Source: Bacillus infantis (GTDB lineage Bacteria; Bacillota; Bacilli; Bacillales; Cytobacillaceae). From it: a stretch of 64,000 nt of DNA. The position numbers and the translations under genes were made by a program. The DNA is taken from assembly GCF_020171945.1 (NCBI RefSeq), contig NZ_JAIVAP010000002.1:434001-498000 (forward strand), read 5' to 3'. Positions 8,863-18,173 of the stretch are shown in pieces (position 1 is the first letter of the stretch; the number at the start of each line of letters is the position of its first letter). The notes beneath the pieces were generated by a model. It did not search any database. It was not told the DNA's origin and saw nothing but the letters and a program-made list of their open reading frames with translations.

Positions 8863-8892
8863 AAAAAGGCGGCCCAATTGGTCCGCCTTTTT
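8863..8892. terminator. Terminator after the chemoreceptor
   Basis: AAAAAGGCGGCC pairs with GGTCCGCCTTTTT (one mismatch). It lies between the chemoreceptor stop and the convergent DUF1189 gene. Confidence 0.85.
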
Positions 8893-8949
8893 CATTTGCA
8901 TTTAATTGAGATGGTTATCCGGCTGAGAATTCAGCTTGATCACTGCCGC

Positions 8950-9723
8950 TTATTGCTTGCTCTTTGGCAGCGGCACTTCCTTTATTGCCAGCATAAGGAT
9001 GATGATGGAAACAAACCAGTTGATCATGAAGCCGCTTGGCACAGTTGTCTGCAAAACGCCCATGACTGCAAAGAAGACTGTCGGCAGTGTGACACTGTAT
9101 GCGGCCATCCGCCATAAGTGCCTGTATTGCAGCCGGCGGCCCGCAATGCTGCGGAGAAGCAGGCCAATCAGCGCCAGCACGGAAACCTCGATAAATTTAA
9201 CCGCGGTGCTGAACAGGTAAATGACTAAAGCCATAATAATGATGAAAATCACCAGGACTGAATCAATGGAATCCAGGAATGATACTGCCTCTTCCTTCGT
9301 CAAAGTCAGATCGCCAGCCATTGAATAAGAATAAGATTGAACCTGCCCGCCGGCAACAAACATAAATTCATCTTTAAGCATTGCGAGGGCCATATTGGAA
9401 TCGGCCAGCTCTTCTTTATTGGCAGTGCCTGTTGAGTCAAATACAATGGTAAAGCTGTTTTTATTGATGATGATGGGAGCTTTTTGATCGGAATGCAGTT
9501 CCCCGTTCTCAATTGTGAAATCAGGGATATCCTCTGCCAGGCTCTCACGGGCGGCATCTGCTCCGGACATGATGGCCGTGCTGAAATAATAGATGGTTGG
9601 CAGAACGGACAGGAGGGTAAGGAGGAAAACATATAGAATTGTCTTCCCGATTCCCTGAAAACGGAAGGCGGCTATATCCCTAGGGGAATAGAGACTTTTA
9701 AAAAACTGTTTAAATACATTCAT
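8950..9723 (-). CDS. yqgB: DUF1189 membrane protein (YqgB)
   Basis: A 257-aa protein. It has an N-terminal cytoplasmic stretch (FKQFFKSLYSPRDIAAFRFQGIGKTI), TM1, an extracytoplasmic loop of about 120 residues rich in D/E/S, then four TM segments. This layout is typical of DUF1189, called MalF-like in some annotations; the function is unknown. It corresponds to B. subtilis yqgB. It is divergent from the Na/Pi cotransporter gene. Confidence 0.82.
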   Translation of the reverse strand: MNVFKQFFKSLYSPRDIAAFRFQGIGKTILYVFLLTLLSVLPTIYYFSTAIMSGADAARESLAEDIPDFTIENGELHSDQKAPIIINKNSFTIVFDSTGTANKEELADSNMALAMLKDEFMFVAGGQVQSYSYSMAGDLTLTKEEAVSFLDSIDSVLVIFIIIMALVIYLFSTAVKFIEVSVLALIGLLLRSIAGRRLQYRHLWRMAAYSVTLPTVFFAVMGVLQTTVPSGFMINWFVSIIILMLAIKEVPLPKSKQ

Positions 9724-9802
9724 TTTGACACACCCTTAAAAAGATTCACCATTTATTTTAGCCGCAGCGCCCCATATGTACAAGTATGATCAATAATCAG
9801 TT

Positions 9803-9850
9803 TTGTAACATAATTGTAACATTAAGCTTAAATGTTAAGGTATTGTAAAT
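9803..9850 (+). promoter_or_regulatory. Possible Pho box upstream of the Na/Pi cotransporter
   Basis: TTGTAACA occurs at 9803-9810 and again at 9814-9821, exactly 11 bp apart. Weaker copies are TGTTAAGG (9833-9840) and TTGTAAAT (9843-9850). PhoP binds 11-bp-spaced TTNACA direct repeats in B. subtilis. A -10 could not be fixed with confidence, so this is suggestive only. Confidence 0.4.
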
Positions 9851-9948
9851 TTGGCTAAAGTAATCTTTACTTTTTATTTACCCATCATACATAATGATGT
9901 GGGGTTTGTAGATTAATGTCGAATCTAAAAAGTTATAGGGGTTGAAAA

Positions 9949-11583
9949 ATGGTGGAACTAAACATCCAGCAAATGCTTTTTGAATTTTTGGGCGGCCTTG
10001 GTATTTTCTTATACGGTATCAAATTCATGGGCGACGGCCTTCAAAAATCGGCCGGTGATAAACTTAGGGATATATTGGACAAGTTTACTACCAATCCGGT
10101 CATGGGTGTTCTCGCGGGGATCATTGTCACGATCCTTATCCAGAGCAGCTCTGCTACAACAGTCATTACCGTCGGCCTTGTCAGTGCCGGCTTCATGACC
10201 CTGCGCCAGGCAATTGGCGTCATCATGGGTGCGAATATCGGAACGACGGTAACGGCGTTCATCATAGGTATTGATGTAGGAGAATACGCACTTCCAATCA
10301 TTGCATTGGGCTCAATCATGCTATTCTTCTTTAAAAATAAAAAAGTACATAATGTCGGCCAGATTGTTTTTGGATTCGGGGCATTATTTTATGGGCTTGA
10401 GCTTATGAGCGGCGGGATGAAGCCGCTCAGGGGGCTTGAGGCGTTCCACGAATTAACAGTCAATATGAGCTCAAACCCGATCCTTGGTGTAGTGGTCGGA
10501 ACATTGTTCACGGTCATTGTCCAAAGCTCGAGTGCGACGATCGGGATTCTCCAGGGCTTGTTCTCTGAGAATCTGATCAATCTTGATGCAGCTCTGCCGG
10601 TCCTCTTTGGGGATAATATCGGGACAACCATTACGGCTGTCCTGGCAGCCATTGGGGCATCTGTAGCAGCAAGGAGAGCTGCAGCTGTTCACGTCCTTTT
10701 CAATCTGATCGGGACAACCATTTTCCTGATTCTGCTTCATCCATTCAATCTGGTGATTTCTGCTTTACAGGATAAGCTGAGTCTCAATCCGGAAATGACG
10801 ATTGCGTTTGCACACGGAATCTTCAATACGTCCAACACATTGATCCAGCTTCCGTTTGTAGCAGCACTTGCCTTCATAGTCACAAAATTGATTCCGGGCG
10901 AGGATTCAGTTGTTGACTATAAAGCAAAACATCTTGATCCGGTATTTATAGAACAGTCTCCTTCAATTGCCCTTGGCCAGGCGAAGGAAGAAGTGCTCAG
11001 AATGGGGTCGTTTGCGGTTAAAGGCCTTGAAGAAACAAATCTGTTTTTAAAGACGAAGCTCAAAAAGCATTCAGACAGCACATACCAGCTTGAAGAAGCC
11101 ATCAATAATCTTGACCGCAAAATTACAGATTATCTGATCAGTCTATCGACAAGCTCACTTTCGGAAAATGAATCTGAAGAGCATACAGTGCTGATGGATA
11201 CAGTCAGGGATATCGAGCGGATCGGCGACCACTTTGAAAACATCATTGAACTGATTGAATATCAGCAGGCCAATAAGGTGAAAATCACTGATTCAGCGAT
11301 GAATGACCTTGAGGATATGTTTGCTTTGACAATTTCAACGGTGAAGGAATCACTCGAATCCCTTGACCATAATGATAAGGAAGCTGCAAGGCATGTTGTC
11401 AAAAAAGAAGAGGAAATTGACAAGATGGAAAGAAAGCTTAGAAAGCAGCATATCATCAGGATGAATGAAGGGACATGCACCGGGCAGGCGGGAATTGTTT
11501 ATGTAGATATCATCAGCAACCTTGAGCGTATCGGCGATCATGCTGTAAACATCGCAGAGGCTGTTTTAGGAGAAGACAATTAG
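9949..11583 (+). CDS. Na+/phosphate cotransporter family protein with PhoU domain
   Basis: A 544-aa protein. The membrane half carries two inverted Na_Pi_cotrans repeats with the diagnostic QSSSATTVI and QSSSATIGI motifs, and GANIGTTVTA and GDNIGTTITA. The soluble half, from about residue 330, is helical and PhoU-like, with RDIERIGDHFENI and SNLERIGDHAVNIAE. The likely role is low-affinity Pi handling, uptake or efflux depending on family member. It has its own terminator, and upstream repeats hint at PhoP control. B. subtilis lacks a copy here. Confidence 0.88.
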   Translation: MVELNIQQMLFEFLGGLGIFLYGIKFMGDGLQKSAGDKLRDILDKFTTNPVMGVLAGIIVTILIQSSSATTVITVGLVSAGFMTLRQAIGVIMGANIGTTVTAFIIGIDVGEYALPIIALGSIMLFFFKNKKVHNVGQIVFGFGALFYGLELMSGGMKPLRGLEAFHELTVNMSSNPILGVVVGTLFTVIVQSSSATIGILQGLFSENLINLDAALPVLFGDNIGTTITAVLAAIGASVAARRAAAVHVLFNLIGTTIFLILLHPFNLVISALQDKLSLNPEMTIAFAHGIFNTSNTLIQLPFVAALAFIVTKLIPGEDSVVDYKAKHLDPVFIEQSPSIALGQAKEEVLRMGSFAVKGLEETNLFLKTKLKKHSDSTYQLEEAINNLDRKITDYLISLSTSSLSENESEEHTVLMDTVRDIERIGDHFENIIELIEYQQANKVKITDSAMNDLEDMFALTISTVKESLESLDHNDKEAARHVVKKEEEIDKMERKLRKQHIIRMNEGTCTGQAGIVYVDIISNLERIGDHAVNIAEAVLGEDN

Positions 11584-11592
11584 TGTATAGTA

Positions 11593-11618
11593 AGCAAGAG
11601 GGAAACCTCTTGCTTTTT
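11593..11618 (+). terminator. Terminator of the Na/Pi cotransporter gene
   Basis: AGCAAGAGG / CCTCTTGCT stem with a short loop and five Ts, starting 10 bases after the stop. Confidence 0.85.
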
Positions 11619-11665
11619 CCTTTTCAGACGGGAAAGAAAAATAAAAAATCGAAGGTGCTGGTCTA

Positions 11666-12148
11666 ATGGATTACGTATACTGGACGATAATCATTATTTT
11701 ATTTGCGGTTGCTTTTATCGGCCTCTTTCTACCTATCATTCCAAGCGTCCTTTTCATCATTGGAGGATTTGCTGTTTATGGGCTTGCCTTTTCTTTTGAG
11801 CCCTTCGGGTGGCTGTTCTGGCTCGTCCAGGGGATGTTTGTCCTGCTTCTTTTCGGCGCCGATTATGCCGCCAATATGATTGGCATCAAGAAATACGGGG
11901 GTACAAAGGCGGGTATCTGGGGAAGCACGATCGGCATCCTGGCCGGCCCTTTTGTCATCCCGGTTTTGGGGATACTGATCGGCCCCTTCATTGGCGCCAT
12001 AGCCGCTGAAATGATTGTCCATAAGAAGGGCATCAAGGAAGCTGCAAAAATCGGTATGGGATCGGTTGTCGGCTTTGTCAGCAGTATCGCGGCAAAGGGG
12101 TTCATCCAGACAGTCATGATCGTGTACTTCCTTTTTCTCGTTTTATGA
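11666..12148 (+). CDS. yqgC: DUF456 membrane protein (YqgC)
   Basis: A 160-aa, very hydrophobic protein with about four TM segments and Gly/Pro-rich motifs of DUF456 (FIGLFLPIIPSVLFIIGG; AGIWGSTIGILAGPF; GPFIGAIAAEMI). Its function is unknown. The position equals B. subtilis yqgC, directly upstream of sodA. Confidence 0.85.
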   Translation: MDYVYWTIIIILFAVAFIGLFLPIIPSVLFIIGGFAVYGLAFSFEPFGWLFWLVQGMFVLLLFGADYAANMIGIKKYGGTKAGIWGSTIGILAGPFVIPVLGILIGPFIGAIAAEMIVHKKGIKEAAKIGMGSVVGFVSSIAAKGFIQTVMIVYFLFLVL

Positions 12149-12217
12149 CCGCTCCTTGCATAAAAGGGAGATGGGAGGGTATTGTATATCTGTCAGGCAA
12201 AGCTTTTTGTTTGAAAG

Positions 12218-12238
12218 GATTACCCAAGTTTGGTAATC
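12218..12238. promoter_or_regulatory. 21-bp near-perfect palindrome upstream of sodA
   Basis: GATTACC ... GGTAATC with 9 of 10 pairs matched around a central G. It lacks the T-run of a terminator and sits 95 bases upstream of the sodA start. It looks like an operator but does not match the PerR, MntR, Zur or Fur boxes I know. Confidence 0.45.
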
Positions 12239-12332
12239 TTACATTAAAGTCTTTTAGAACGATTCTATTTTCTGAAAAATGGAATAGATGCCGTTCGGAA
12301 GCTAAATAATGATACATAGGGAGGAATTTATT

Positions 12333-12941
12333 ATGGCATTTGAATTACCGCAATTACCTTATGCTTATGATGCGCTGGAGCCAAACATTGACAAAGAAAC
12401 AATGAACATCCACCACACGAAGCACCATAACACATATGTAACAAACCTTAACAATGCATTGGAAGGCAATGAAGAGCTTCTTTCAAAAACAGTTGAGGAA
12501 GTCGTTTCAAATCTTGACGCTGTTCCTGAATCAGTCCGCACAGCAGTTAGAAACAATGGCGGAGGACATGCCAACCACTCTTTATTCTGGCAGATCCTTT
12601 CTCCAAACGGCGGCGGCGAGCCGACTGGCGAGCTTGCAGATGCGATCAGCAGCAAATTCGGCAACTTCGAAAACTTCAAAGAAGAGTTCGCAAAAGCTGC
12701 TACTACACGTTTTGGTTCCGGCTGGGCATGGCTCGTAGTCAACAATGGCGAGCTAGAAGTAACAAGCACTCCAAACCAGGACTCTCCATTGATGGAAGGC
12801 AAAACGCCTGTCCTTGGCCTTGATGTTTGGGAGCATGCGTACTACCTGAAATATCAAAACCGCCGTCCTGAATATATCAACAACTTCTTTAACGCAGTTA
12901 ACTGGGAAGAAGTATCTAAGCGCTATAGCTCAGCAAAATAA
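12333..12941 (+). CDS. sodA: Superoxide dismutase, Mn family
   Basis: Converts superoxide to H2O2 and O2 in the cytoplasm. 202 aa, usual length. Metal ligands are seen in [12 protein letters not shown] (first His), GHANHSLFW (second His) and DVWEHAYYL (Asp and His); the Gly-Gly context and GSGWAW fit the Mn form. The start is the ATG behind GGGAGG; an upstream in-frame ATG at 12309 precedes that RBS and is not used. Confidence 0.96.
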   Translation: MAFELPQLPYAYDALEPNIDKETMNIHHTKHHNTYVTNLNNALEGNEELLSKTVEEVVSNLDAVPESVRTAVRNNGGGHANHSLFWQILSPNGGGEPTGELADAISSKFGNFENFKEEFAKAATTRFGSGWAWLVVNNGELEVTSTPNQDSPLMEGKTPVLGLDVWEHAYYLKYQNRRPEYINNFFNAVNWEEVSKRYSSAK

Positions 12942-12956
12942 TCTTTCCATCCATTA

Positions 12957-12984
12957 GAGGCAGCAGATTCGTCTGCTGCCTTTT
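12957..12984 (+). terminator. Terminator of sodA
   Basis: GAGGCAGCAGA pairs with TCTGCTGCCTT around a TTCG tetraloop, followed by Ts. Confidence 0.88.
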
Positions 12985-13069
12985 CGCGTGCAATCAAAGC
13001 GGTCCTGGATGAATAAGCAGCTGCCCATTGTAGAAGACTACCCTTAGAAACAAAGGGGAGTTTTATAAT

Positions 13070-14287
13070 ATGAGCAAAATGAATAAGCTGATCGGAAATA
13101 TTGAGCTGAATAAAGACCTGACCCTGCTGCTTTTAATCGGGGGGCTTTATTCTCTGAGTGTTGCTCTTTCAAACACTTTTGTAAATATTTATTTATGGAA
13201 GCAATCAGGGGAATTCAGGGATCTTGGGCTGTATAATTTATCAATTGTCGTTATCCAGCCGCTTACCTTTATCCTTGCAGGAAGATGGGCGAAAAAAATT
13301 GACAGGGTCATCGTCCTGCGGATCGGCGTCATATGCCTGGCTCTTTTTTATTTGACTGTCCTGATCATCGGCACTAAGGCATCGCAATTCCTGCTGCTCC
13401 TTGGAGCGCTGCTTGGAATGGGATATGGGTTCTATTGGCTGGCGTTTAATGTGCTTACCTTTGAAATCACCGAACCGGATACGCGGGATTTTTTTAATGG
13501 ATTCCTTGGAATCCTTTCTTCTGTCGGAGGGATGATTGGGCCCATCTCAGCCGGCTTCATCATATCCAGGCTGGAAAAATTCACAGGGTATTCGATTGTT
13601 TTTGGGCTTTCTCTGGTCCTTTTCTCACTTGCTGTCTTTTTAAGCTTTTTCCTGAAGCGCCGTCCTGCGGAAGGGGCCTATTGGTTTGTCCGCATTTTTA
13701 AAGAAAGAGATAATAATCCCAACTGGAAGCTTGTCACCAATGCCCACTTTTTTCAGGGGCTCCGTGAAGGAACCTTTGTGTTTGTCATCTCTGTCTTCGT
13801 TTTCATTTCGACAGGCAGTGAAATGGCCCTCGGTACATTCGGGCTGATCAATTCAGGCATTGCCTTTGTAGCGTATTATCTTGCATCAAGGCTCATAAAA
13901 AAGAAATACCGCAAAAAATCGATCCTGGCTGGCGGACTGATTCTATATGCCAGCATCTTTTTTATCATCATTGATGTTACGTACGCAAGGCTGCTTATGT
14001 ATGCGGCCTCGATTGCCATTGCTTACCCGCTTCTGCTTGTTCCCTATGTTTCCATGACCTACGATGTTATAGGAACAGGCTGGCGTGCAGCTGAAATGAG
14101 GATTGAGTATATTGTCGTAAGGGAAGTATTCCTGAATATGGGCAGGGTGGTATCCATTCTCTGCTTCCTCGGTGCAGTCACTTTTTTCAGCGAGGAAAAG
14201 AGCATTCCCATTTTATTGCTGTTCGTTGGGGCAGGCCATTCAGTGATTTACTTCTTTTATCGGAAAATTCAAATCAAGCCTGCATAG
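13070..14287 (+). CDS. yqgE: Major facilitator superfamily transporter (YqgE)
   Basis: A 405-aa membrane protein with about 12 predicted TM helices and a central cytoplasmic loop near residues 195-230 (KRRPAEGAYWFVRIFKERD). It shows the MFS motif A-like RWAKKIDR after TM2. It matches B. subtilis YqgE in position between sodA and pbpA. The substrate is unknown. ATG follows AAAGGGGAG. Confidence 0.82.
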   Translation: MSKMNKLIGNIELNKDLTLLLLIGGLYSLSVALSNTFVNIYLWKQSGEFRDLGLYNLSIVVIQPLTFILAGRWAKKIDRVIVLRIGVICLALFYLTVLIIGTKASQFLLLLGALLGMGYGFYWLAFNVLTFEITEPDTRDFFNGFLGILSSVGGMIGPISAGFIISRLEKFTGYSIVFGLSLVLFSLAVFLSFFLKRRPAEGAYWFVRIFKERDNNPNWKLVTNAHFFQGLREGTFVFVISVFVFISTGSEMALGTFGLINSGIAFVAYYLASRLIKKKYRKKSILAGGLILYASIFFIIIDVTYARLLMYAASIAIAYPLLLVPYVSMTYDVIGTGWRAAEMRIEYIVVREVFLNMGRVVSILCFLGAVTFFSEEKSIPILLLFVGAGHSVIYFFYRKIQIKPA

Positions 14288-14310
14288 GAGGGGGAGCGAG
14301 AGCCCCCTCT
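14288..14310 (+). terminator. Hairpin after yqgE
   Basis: GAGGGGG / CCCCCTC stem directly after the stop, followed by TTATTT. The tail is weak, so termination may be partial. Confidence 0.6.
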
Positions 14311-14430
14311 TATTTGTGTTCTAAAGCTAATTATTTCCTGTGAAAACCAGCAGGCTGTTTATAGAAATATTTTCTACTTTCTTTTACAATATAAGAAGAC
14401 AATCCATGAGGAAAGAAGTGTGCTGCTGTT

Positions 14431-16599
14431 TTGAATAAAAAAAGAAAAAAGAAGAACCATGTGCCTATGAGGCTGAACATGCTGTTCTTTGCTGTATTTT
14501 TGCTGTTTTCCATGCTGATCCTTCGCCTAGGCGTCGTTCAGATCGTGTATGGGGATGACTACAAAAGGGAAATTGAGAGAACAGAGGACGTGACAGTCAA
14601 TAACCCTGTTCCAAGGGGCAAGATGTTCGACAGCACTGGCAAGGTGATTGTCGACAATACGCCGCAGAATGCCATCACCTACACTAATAAAGGCGCAAGC
14701 CAGGAGGAAATGCTAAAGGTAGCGGAAAATCTGGCCAGCCTGATTCAGAAGGATACAGAAAAAGTCCAGGAGAGGGATAAGAAAGACTACTGGATCATGA
14801 AGAACCAGGAGAAGGCAGATGCGAAAGTATCACAAAAAGAGATTGATGCTTTAAAGGAAAAATATGAAGATGATAAAGAGTTCAATAAAGAAGTATATGA
14901 TCTGAAACTGGAACGCATCACAGAGGAAGAGCTGAACTCACTCACAGATAAAGATCTTGAAATCCTGGCGATCTACAGAGATTTCACAAGCGGATATGCA
15001 TTGACTCCGCAGATCGTGAAAAATAAAGATGTTACCAATGAAGAATTTGCGGTTGTCAGTGAAAATCTTCAATTCCTTCCCGGGGTGGACACGACAACCG
15101 ACTGGGAAAGATATTATGCTTTTGGCAGCACGCTGCAATCGGTGCTGGGAAGGATCTCAAAATCAGATGAAGGCCTGCCTGCGGAAAAGGTGGATTATTA
15201 CCTGGCACGCGATTACAGCCGCAACGACAGGGTCGGAAAAAGCTATATTGAATTGCAATATGAGGATGTTCTGCATGGCCAGAAAGCAAAGGTTAAAAAT
15301 ATTACCGACAAAGGCGGAAGCCTTCTAAAGACTGAAACGATCAGCGAGGGCCAGAGGGGCAAGGACCTGGTCTTAAGCATCGATATGGAGCTTCAGAAGG
15401 AAGTGGAGAAAATCCTCGAGGAAGAGCTCAGGGCTGCCAAGCGTTCCCCTGGAACCGCACTTCTTGACCGGGCATATACAGTCCTGATGGATCCGATGAC
15501 CGGGGAAATTCTGACCATGGCCGGCAAGAAAATCGCTGATGGCGAGATGCAGGATGATGCCCTGGGGAATATTACGACAACCTATAATGTCGGATCTGCC
15601 GTAAAAGGGGCCACCATCCTTACCGGCTATAAAGAAGGGGTCATCCAGCCGGGGTCAGTCATCTTCGACGGGCCTCTGCGAATTAAAGGCACTCCCATTA
15701 AAAAATCATGGAAGAACTTCGGGCCGCTTGATGATATCAATGCGCTGAAATACTCCTCCAACGTCTATATGTTCCAGACAGCCATCAGGATCGGTGGCGG
15801 TGTCTATAAGCCGGACAGGCCGCTCCCGCTCAATGAGGAAGGGTTTGATACAATCCGGGATTCCTTTGCGCAATTCGGCCTGGGGGTAAGGACAGGAATC
15901 GATCTGCCAAATGAGCAGACCGGATTCAAGGGGATGAGCGACAAGCCTGGTTTCATGCTTGACCTTGCAATCGGGCAGTATGACACCTATTCCAATATGC
16001 AGCTTGCCCAGTATGTTTCCACCATCGCCAACGGCGGCAACCGGATGGAGCCTCATATCGTCAAGGAAATCCGTGAGCCTCTGATGGACAATAGTGAGCT
16101 CGGGCCAATTCTCGAGGAAATCAAGCCGAAGGTCCTGAACAGGCTTGATATAGAAGAAAACTGGATGAAACGCGTCCAGGAAGGCTTCAGAAGGGTCATG
16201 CAGGAGCCGGGCGGTACAGCTTACGGAAACTTTGGCGGAAAAGGGAAAACCTATAAGCCGGCAGGGAAGACAGGGACTGCGGAAGCCTTTTACGATGGGC
16301 CAAGAAGGAAGGATTTCGGCAAAGAACCGCCTGAAACCATGAACCTGAGCCTTGTAAGCTATGCTCCTTCAGACAATCCTGAGGTAGCCCTGGCTGTTCT
16401 GGTCCCATGGGCCTACCAGGGAAGTGTCGATCATGGAGCCAACAAAAAAATCGGCGAGCGGGTACTTGATGCCTATTTCGATTTAAAGAAGAAGCGTGCC
16501 GAAGAAAATAAAGATAAAGAAGAAGCAGTCCAAAAAGTGGAGAACATTGAAGACGTAAAAGAAGGCCAGGAAGCTGACCGTGAAGAAGCTGGACTGTAA
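14431..16599 (+). CDS. pbpA: Penicillin-binding protein 2A-type transpeptidase
   Basis: A class B PBP that cross-links peptidoglycan during side-wall elongation and spore outgrowth in B. subtilis. 722 aa. It has a basic N-terminus and one TM (MLFFAVFLLFSMLILRLGVV), a PBP dimerisation region with PRGKMFDSTG, and a transpeptidase domain with SxxK at Ser389-Lys392 (GSAVKG), SxN at 442-444 (SSN) and KTG at 613-615 (GKTGTAEAF). The C-terminal 35 residues are E/K-rich and probably disordered. The TTG start has only a weak RBS. Confidence 0.93.
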   Translation: MNKKRKKKNHVPMRLNMLFFAVFLLFSMLILRLGVVQIVYGDDYKREIERTEDVTVNNPVPRGKMFDSTGKVIVDNTPQNAITYTNKGASQEEMLKVAENLASLIQKDTEKVQERDKKDYWIMKNQEKADAKVSQKEIDALKEKYEDDKEFNKEVYDLKLERITEEELNSLTDKDLEILAIYRDFTSGYALTPQIVKNKDVTNEEFAVVSENLQFLPGVDTTTDWERYYAFGSTLQSVLGRISKSDEGLPAEKVDYYLARDYSRNDRVGKSYIELQYEDVLHGQKAKVKNITDKGGSLLKTETISEGQRGKDLVLSIDMELQKEVEKILEEELRAAKRSPGTALLDRAYTVLMDPMTGEILTMAGKKIADGEMQDDALGNITTTYNVGSAVKGATILTGYKEGVIQPGSVIFDGPLRIKGTPIKKSWKNFGPLDDINALKYSSNVYMFQTAIRIGGGVYKPDRPLPLNEEGFDTIRDSFAQFGLGVRTGIDLPNEQTGFKGMSDKPGFMLDLAIGQYDTYSNMQLAQYVSTIANGGNRMEPHIVKEIREPLMDNSELGPILEEIKPKVLNRLDIEENWMKRVQEGFRRVMQEPGGTAYGNFGGKGKTYKPAGKTGTAEAFYDGPRRKDFGKEPPETMNLSLVSYAPSDNPEVALAVLVPWAYQGSVDHGANKKIGERVLDAYFDLKKKRAEENKDKEEAVQKVENIEDVKEGQEADREEAGL

Positions 16600-16693
16600 T
16601 AACGGGGTTAAGTTCGTAACAGCGGATTTAGAAAGATTTTTAGACAATTGAGCCAGAATCTTTTGCTGGCCAGTTCATGAATTTTATAAATGC

Positions 16694-16890
16694 ATGTTGA
16701 TTGGAGTGCAAGGCACGCAGACTTCTCATAAAATGCATGCGCATTTTTCTCGTGCGAGGCAATTCGAAGAAGCAGATTCAACGTCCTGCGGGAGGCAGCG
16801 GAAATGCTGAGACCCCGCAGGAACGCCAGTGACGAGGAGGAGTAACTCCGCCCCGCGGAAAGCGATTTGCCTGGAACGGAAATCAGCAGC
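16694..16890. repeat. Dispersed palindromic repeat, family A, copy 2 with internal insertion
   Basis: The outer arms (GTTGATTGGAGTGCAAGGC at the left, GGAACGGAAATCAGC at the right) and the CCCCGC / GCGGAAAGCG interior match copy 1 at 786-918. About 60 extra bases split the normal GACT|CCTGCGGGA junction. The insert contains the palindromic TGCATGCGCA and is not seen elsewhere in the window. It lies between pbpA and pstS. Confidence 0.78.
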
Positions 16891-16914
16891 GGCATAGCTT
16901 TTCATTATAAATCC

Positions 16915-16945
16915 AAGCCTGTCTCCTTTGGGGACAGGCTTTTTT
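16915..16945 (+). terminator. Terminator upstream of the pst operon
   Basis: AAGCCTGTCTCC pairs with GGGGACAGGCTT, followed by Ts. It isolates pst from pbpA and the repeat. Apart from the repeat, this terminator and the Pho promoter, 16600-17107 holds nothing recognisable. Confidence 0.87.
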
Positions 16946-16985
16946 CTATGTTCAAATATATCATCATTCCCTCAAATCCGACTTT

Positions 16986-17060
16986 TTAACACAAAAGGAG
17001 ACCTCATTTACAAAAGCTTTACATTTAGTTAAAACCAGATTAATAGAAAAGCCTTATTCT
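16986..17060 (+). promoter_or_regulatory. PhoP-dependent pst promoter (Pho box)
   Basis: Direct repeats TTTACA (17007-17012), TTTACA (17018-17023) and TTAAAA (17029-17034) are spaced exactly 11 bp, with a further TTAACA at 16986-16991. This is the PhoP box pattern of B. subtilis. A plausible -10 is TATTCT at 17055-17060, without a good -35, as in activator-dependent promoters. It should switch on pstSCAB-phoU at low phosphate. Confidence 0.8.
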
Positions 17061-17107
17061 AATACTCGTAGGACAAAACAACCAAATCTCTTAGGGGGAA
17101 TAAAGAA

Positions 17108-18097
17108 ATGAAAAGCTTTAAGTACTTAGCACTATCAGCAATGATCGGGGCAGTGCTAGCATTCACAGCAGCTTGCGGCAACTCTGAAGAAGGAACAACA
17201 AATGGTTCCCAAACAGATGGAGGCAACAGCACAGAGCAAGCAAGTGATGAAGATAAGCAGCTTCAAGGCGAAATTAATATCGATGGTTCATCTACTGTAT
17301 ATCCAATCATGGAAGCTGTAGTTGAAGAATTCGGTATGGAACAGCCTGGAGTAAAAGTTTCTGTTGCATCATCAGGTACTGGCGGAGGCTTTAAGGCATT
17401 CATCGCCGGGGACACAGATTTGAGCAACGCATCCCGCCCAATTAAAGAAGAAGAAGCAGCAGAGCTCGAAAGCAAAGGGATTGAATACACAGAATTCAAG
17501 CTTGCCAATGACGGCCTCTCTGTTGTAGTAAGCAAAGACAATGACTGGGTTGATCACCTGACTGTTGAAGAACTGAAGAAGATGTGGGTTGAAGATGGAT
17601 CTGTGAAAAAATGGTCCGATATCCGTGAAGGCTGGCCTGAAGAGGAAATCAAATTCTATTCACCAGGTACAGATTCCGGAACATATGACTACTTTGATGA
17701 AGTAATCCTTGAAGAAGCGCCAATCGTTGAAAAAGCAACACTTTCAGAAGATGACAATGTACTTGTACAAGGAGTTACAGGCGACAAAAATGCAATCGGC
17801 TACTTCGGCTATGCTTATTATGCTGAAAACAAAGACAGCCTGAAGGTAGTTCCGATCGACGGCGGAAACGGCCCTGTTGAACCGAACAATGAAACAGTAG
17901 AAAGCGGAGAATATGCACCACTGTCAAGACCGCTCTTCACTTATGTGAAAAACGAATCGCTTAAAAATGAAGAAGTTTATGAGTTTGTCAAATATACAAT
18001 TGAAAATGCCGGCGTCCTTTCTGAAGATGTAGGCTATGTAAAGCTGAAGGATGAAGAATATGATGAGGCAATGAAAACATTAGAAGGCCTTAAATAA
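17108..18097 (+). CDS. pstS: Phosphate ABC transporter substrate-binding lipoprotein
   Basis: A 329-aa lipoprotein. The signal peptide ends in a lipobox (FTAACGN, Cys23), so the mature protein is tethered outside the membrane. The Pi-binding loops of PstS are visible: DGSSTVYPI, ASSGTGGGFKAF and SPGTDSGTYDYF. It delivers Pi to PstCA. It is the first gene of the operon behind the Pho box. Confidence 0.95.
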   Translation: MKSFKYLALSAMIGAVLAFTAACGNSEEGTTNGSQTDGGNSTEQASDEDKQLQGEINIDGSSTVYPIMEAVVEEFGMEQPGVKVSVASSGTGGGFKAFIAGDTDLSNASRPIKEEEAAELESKGIEYTEFKLANDGLSVVVSKDNDWVDHLTVEELKKMWVEDGSVKKWSDIREGWPEEEIKFYSPGTDSGTYDYFDEVILEEAPIVEKATLSEDDNVLVQGVTGDKNAIGYFGYAYYAENKDSLKVVPIDGGNGPVEPNNETVESGEYAPLSRPLFTYVKNESLKNEEVYEFVKYTIENAGVLSEDVGYVKLKDEEYDEAMKTLEGLK

Positions 18098-18173
18098 TAT
18101 TTAACAATTTTATGATGGGAAGCGCGTCACCTGTGCTTCTCATCTTGCTATGCGGATGAAAGGGGTTTTCATT

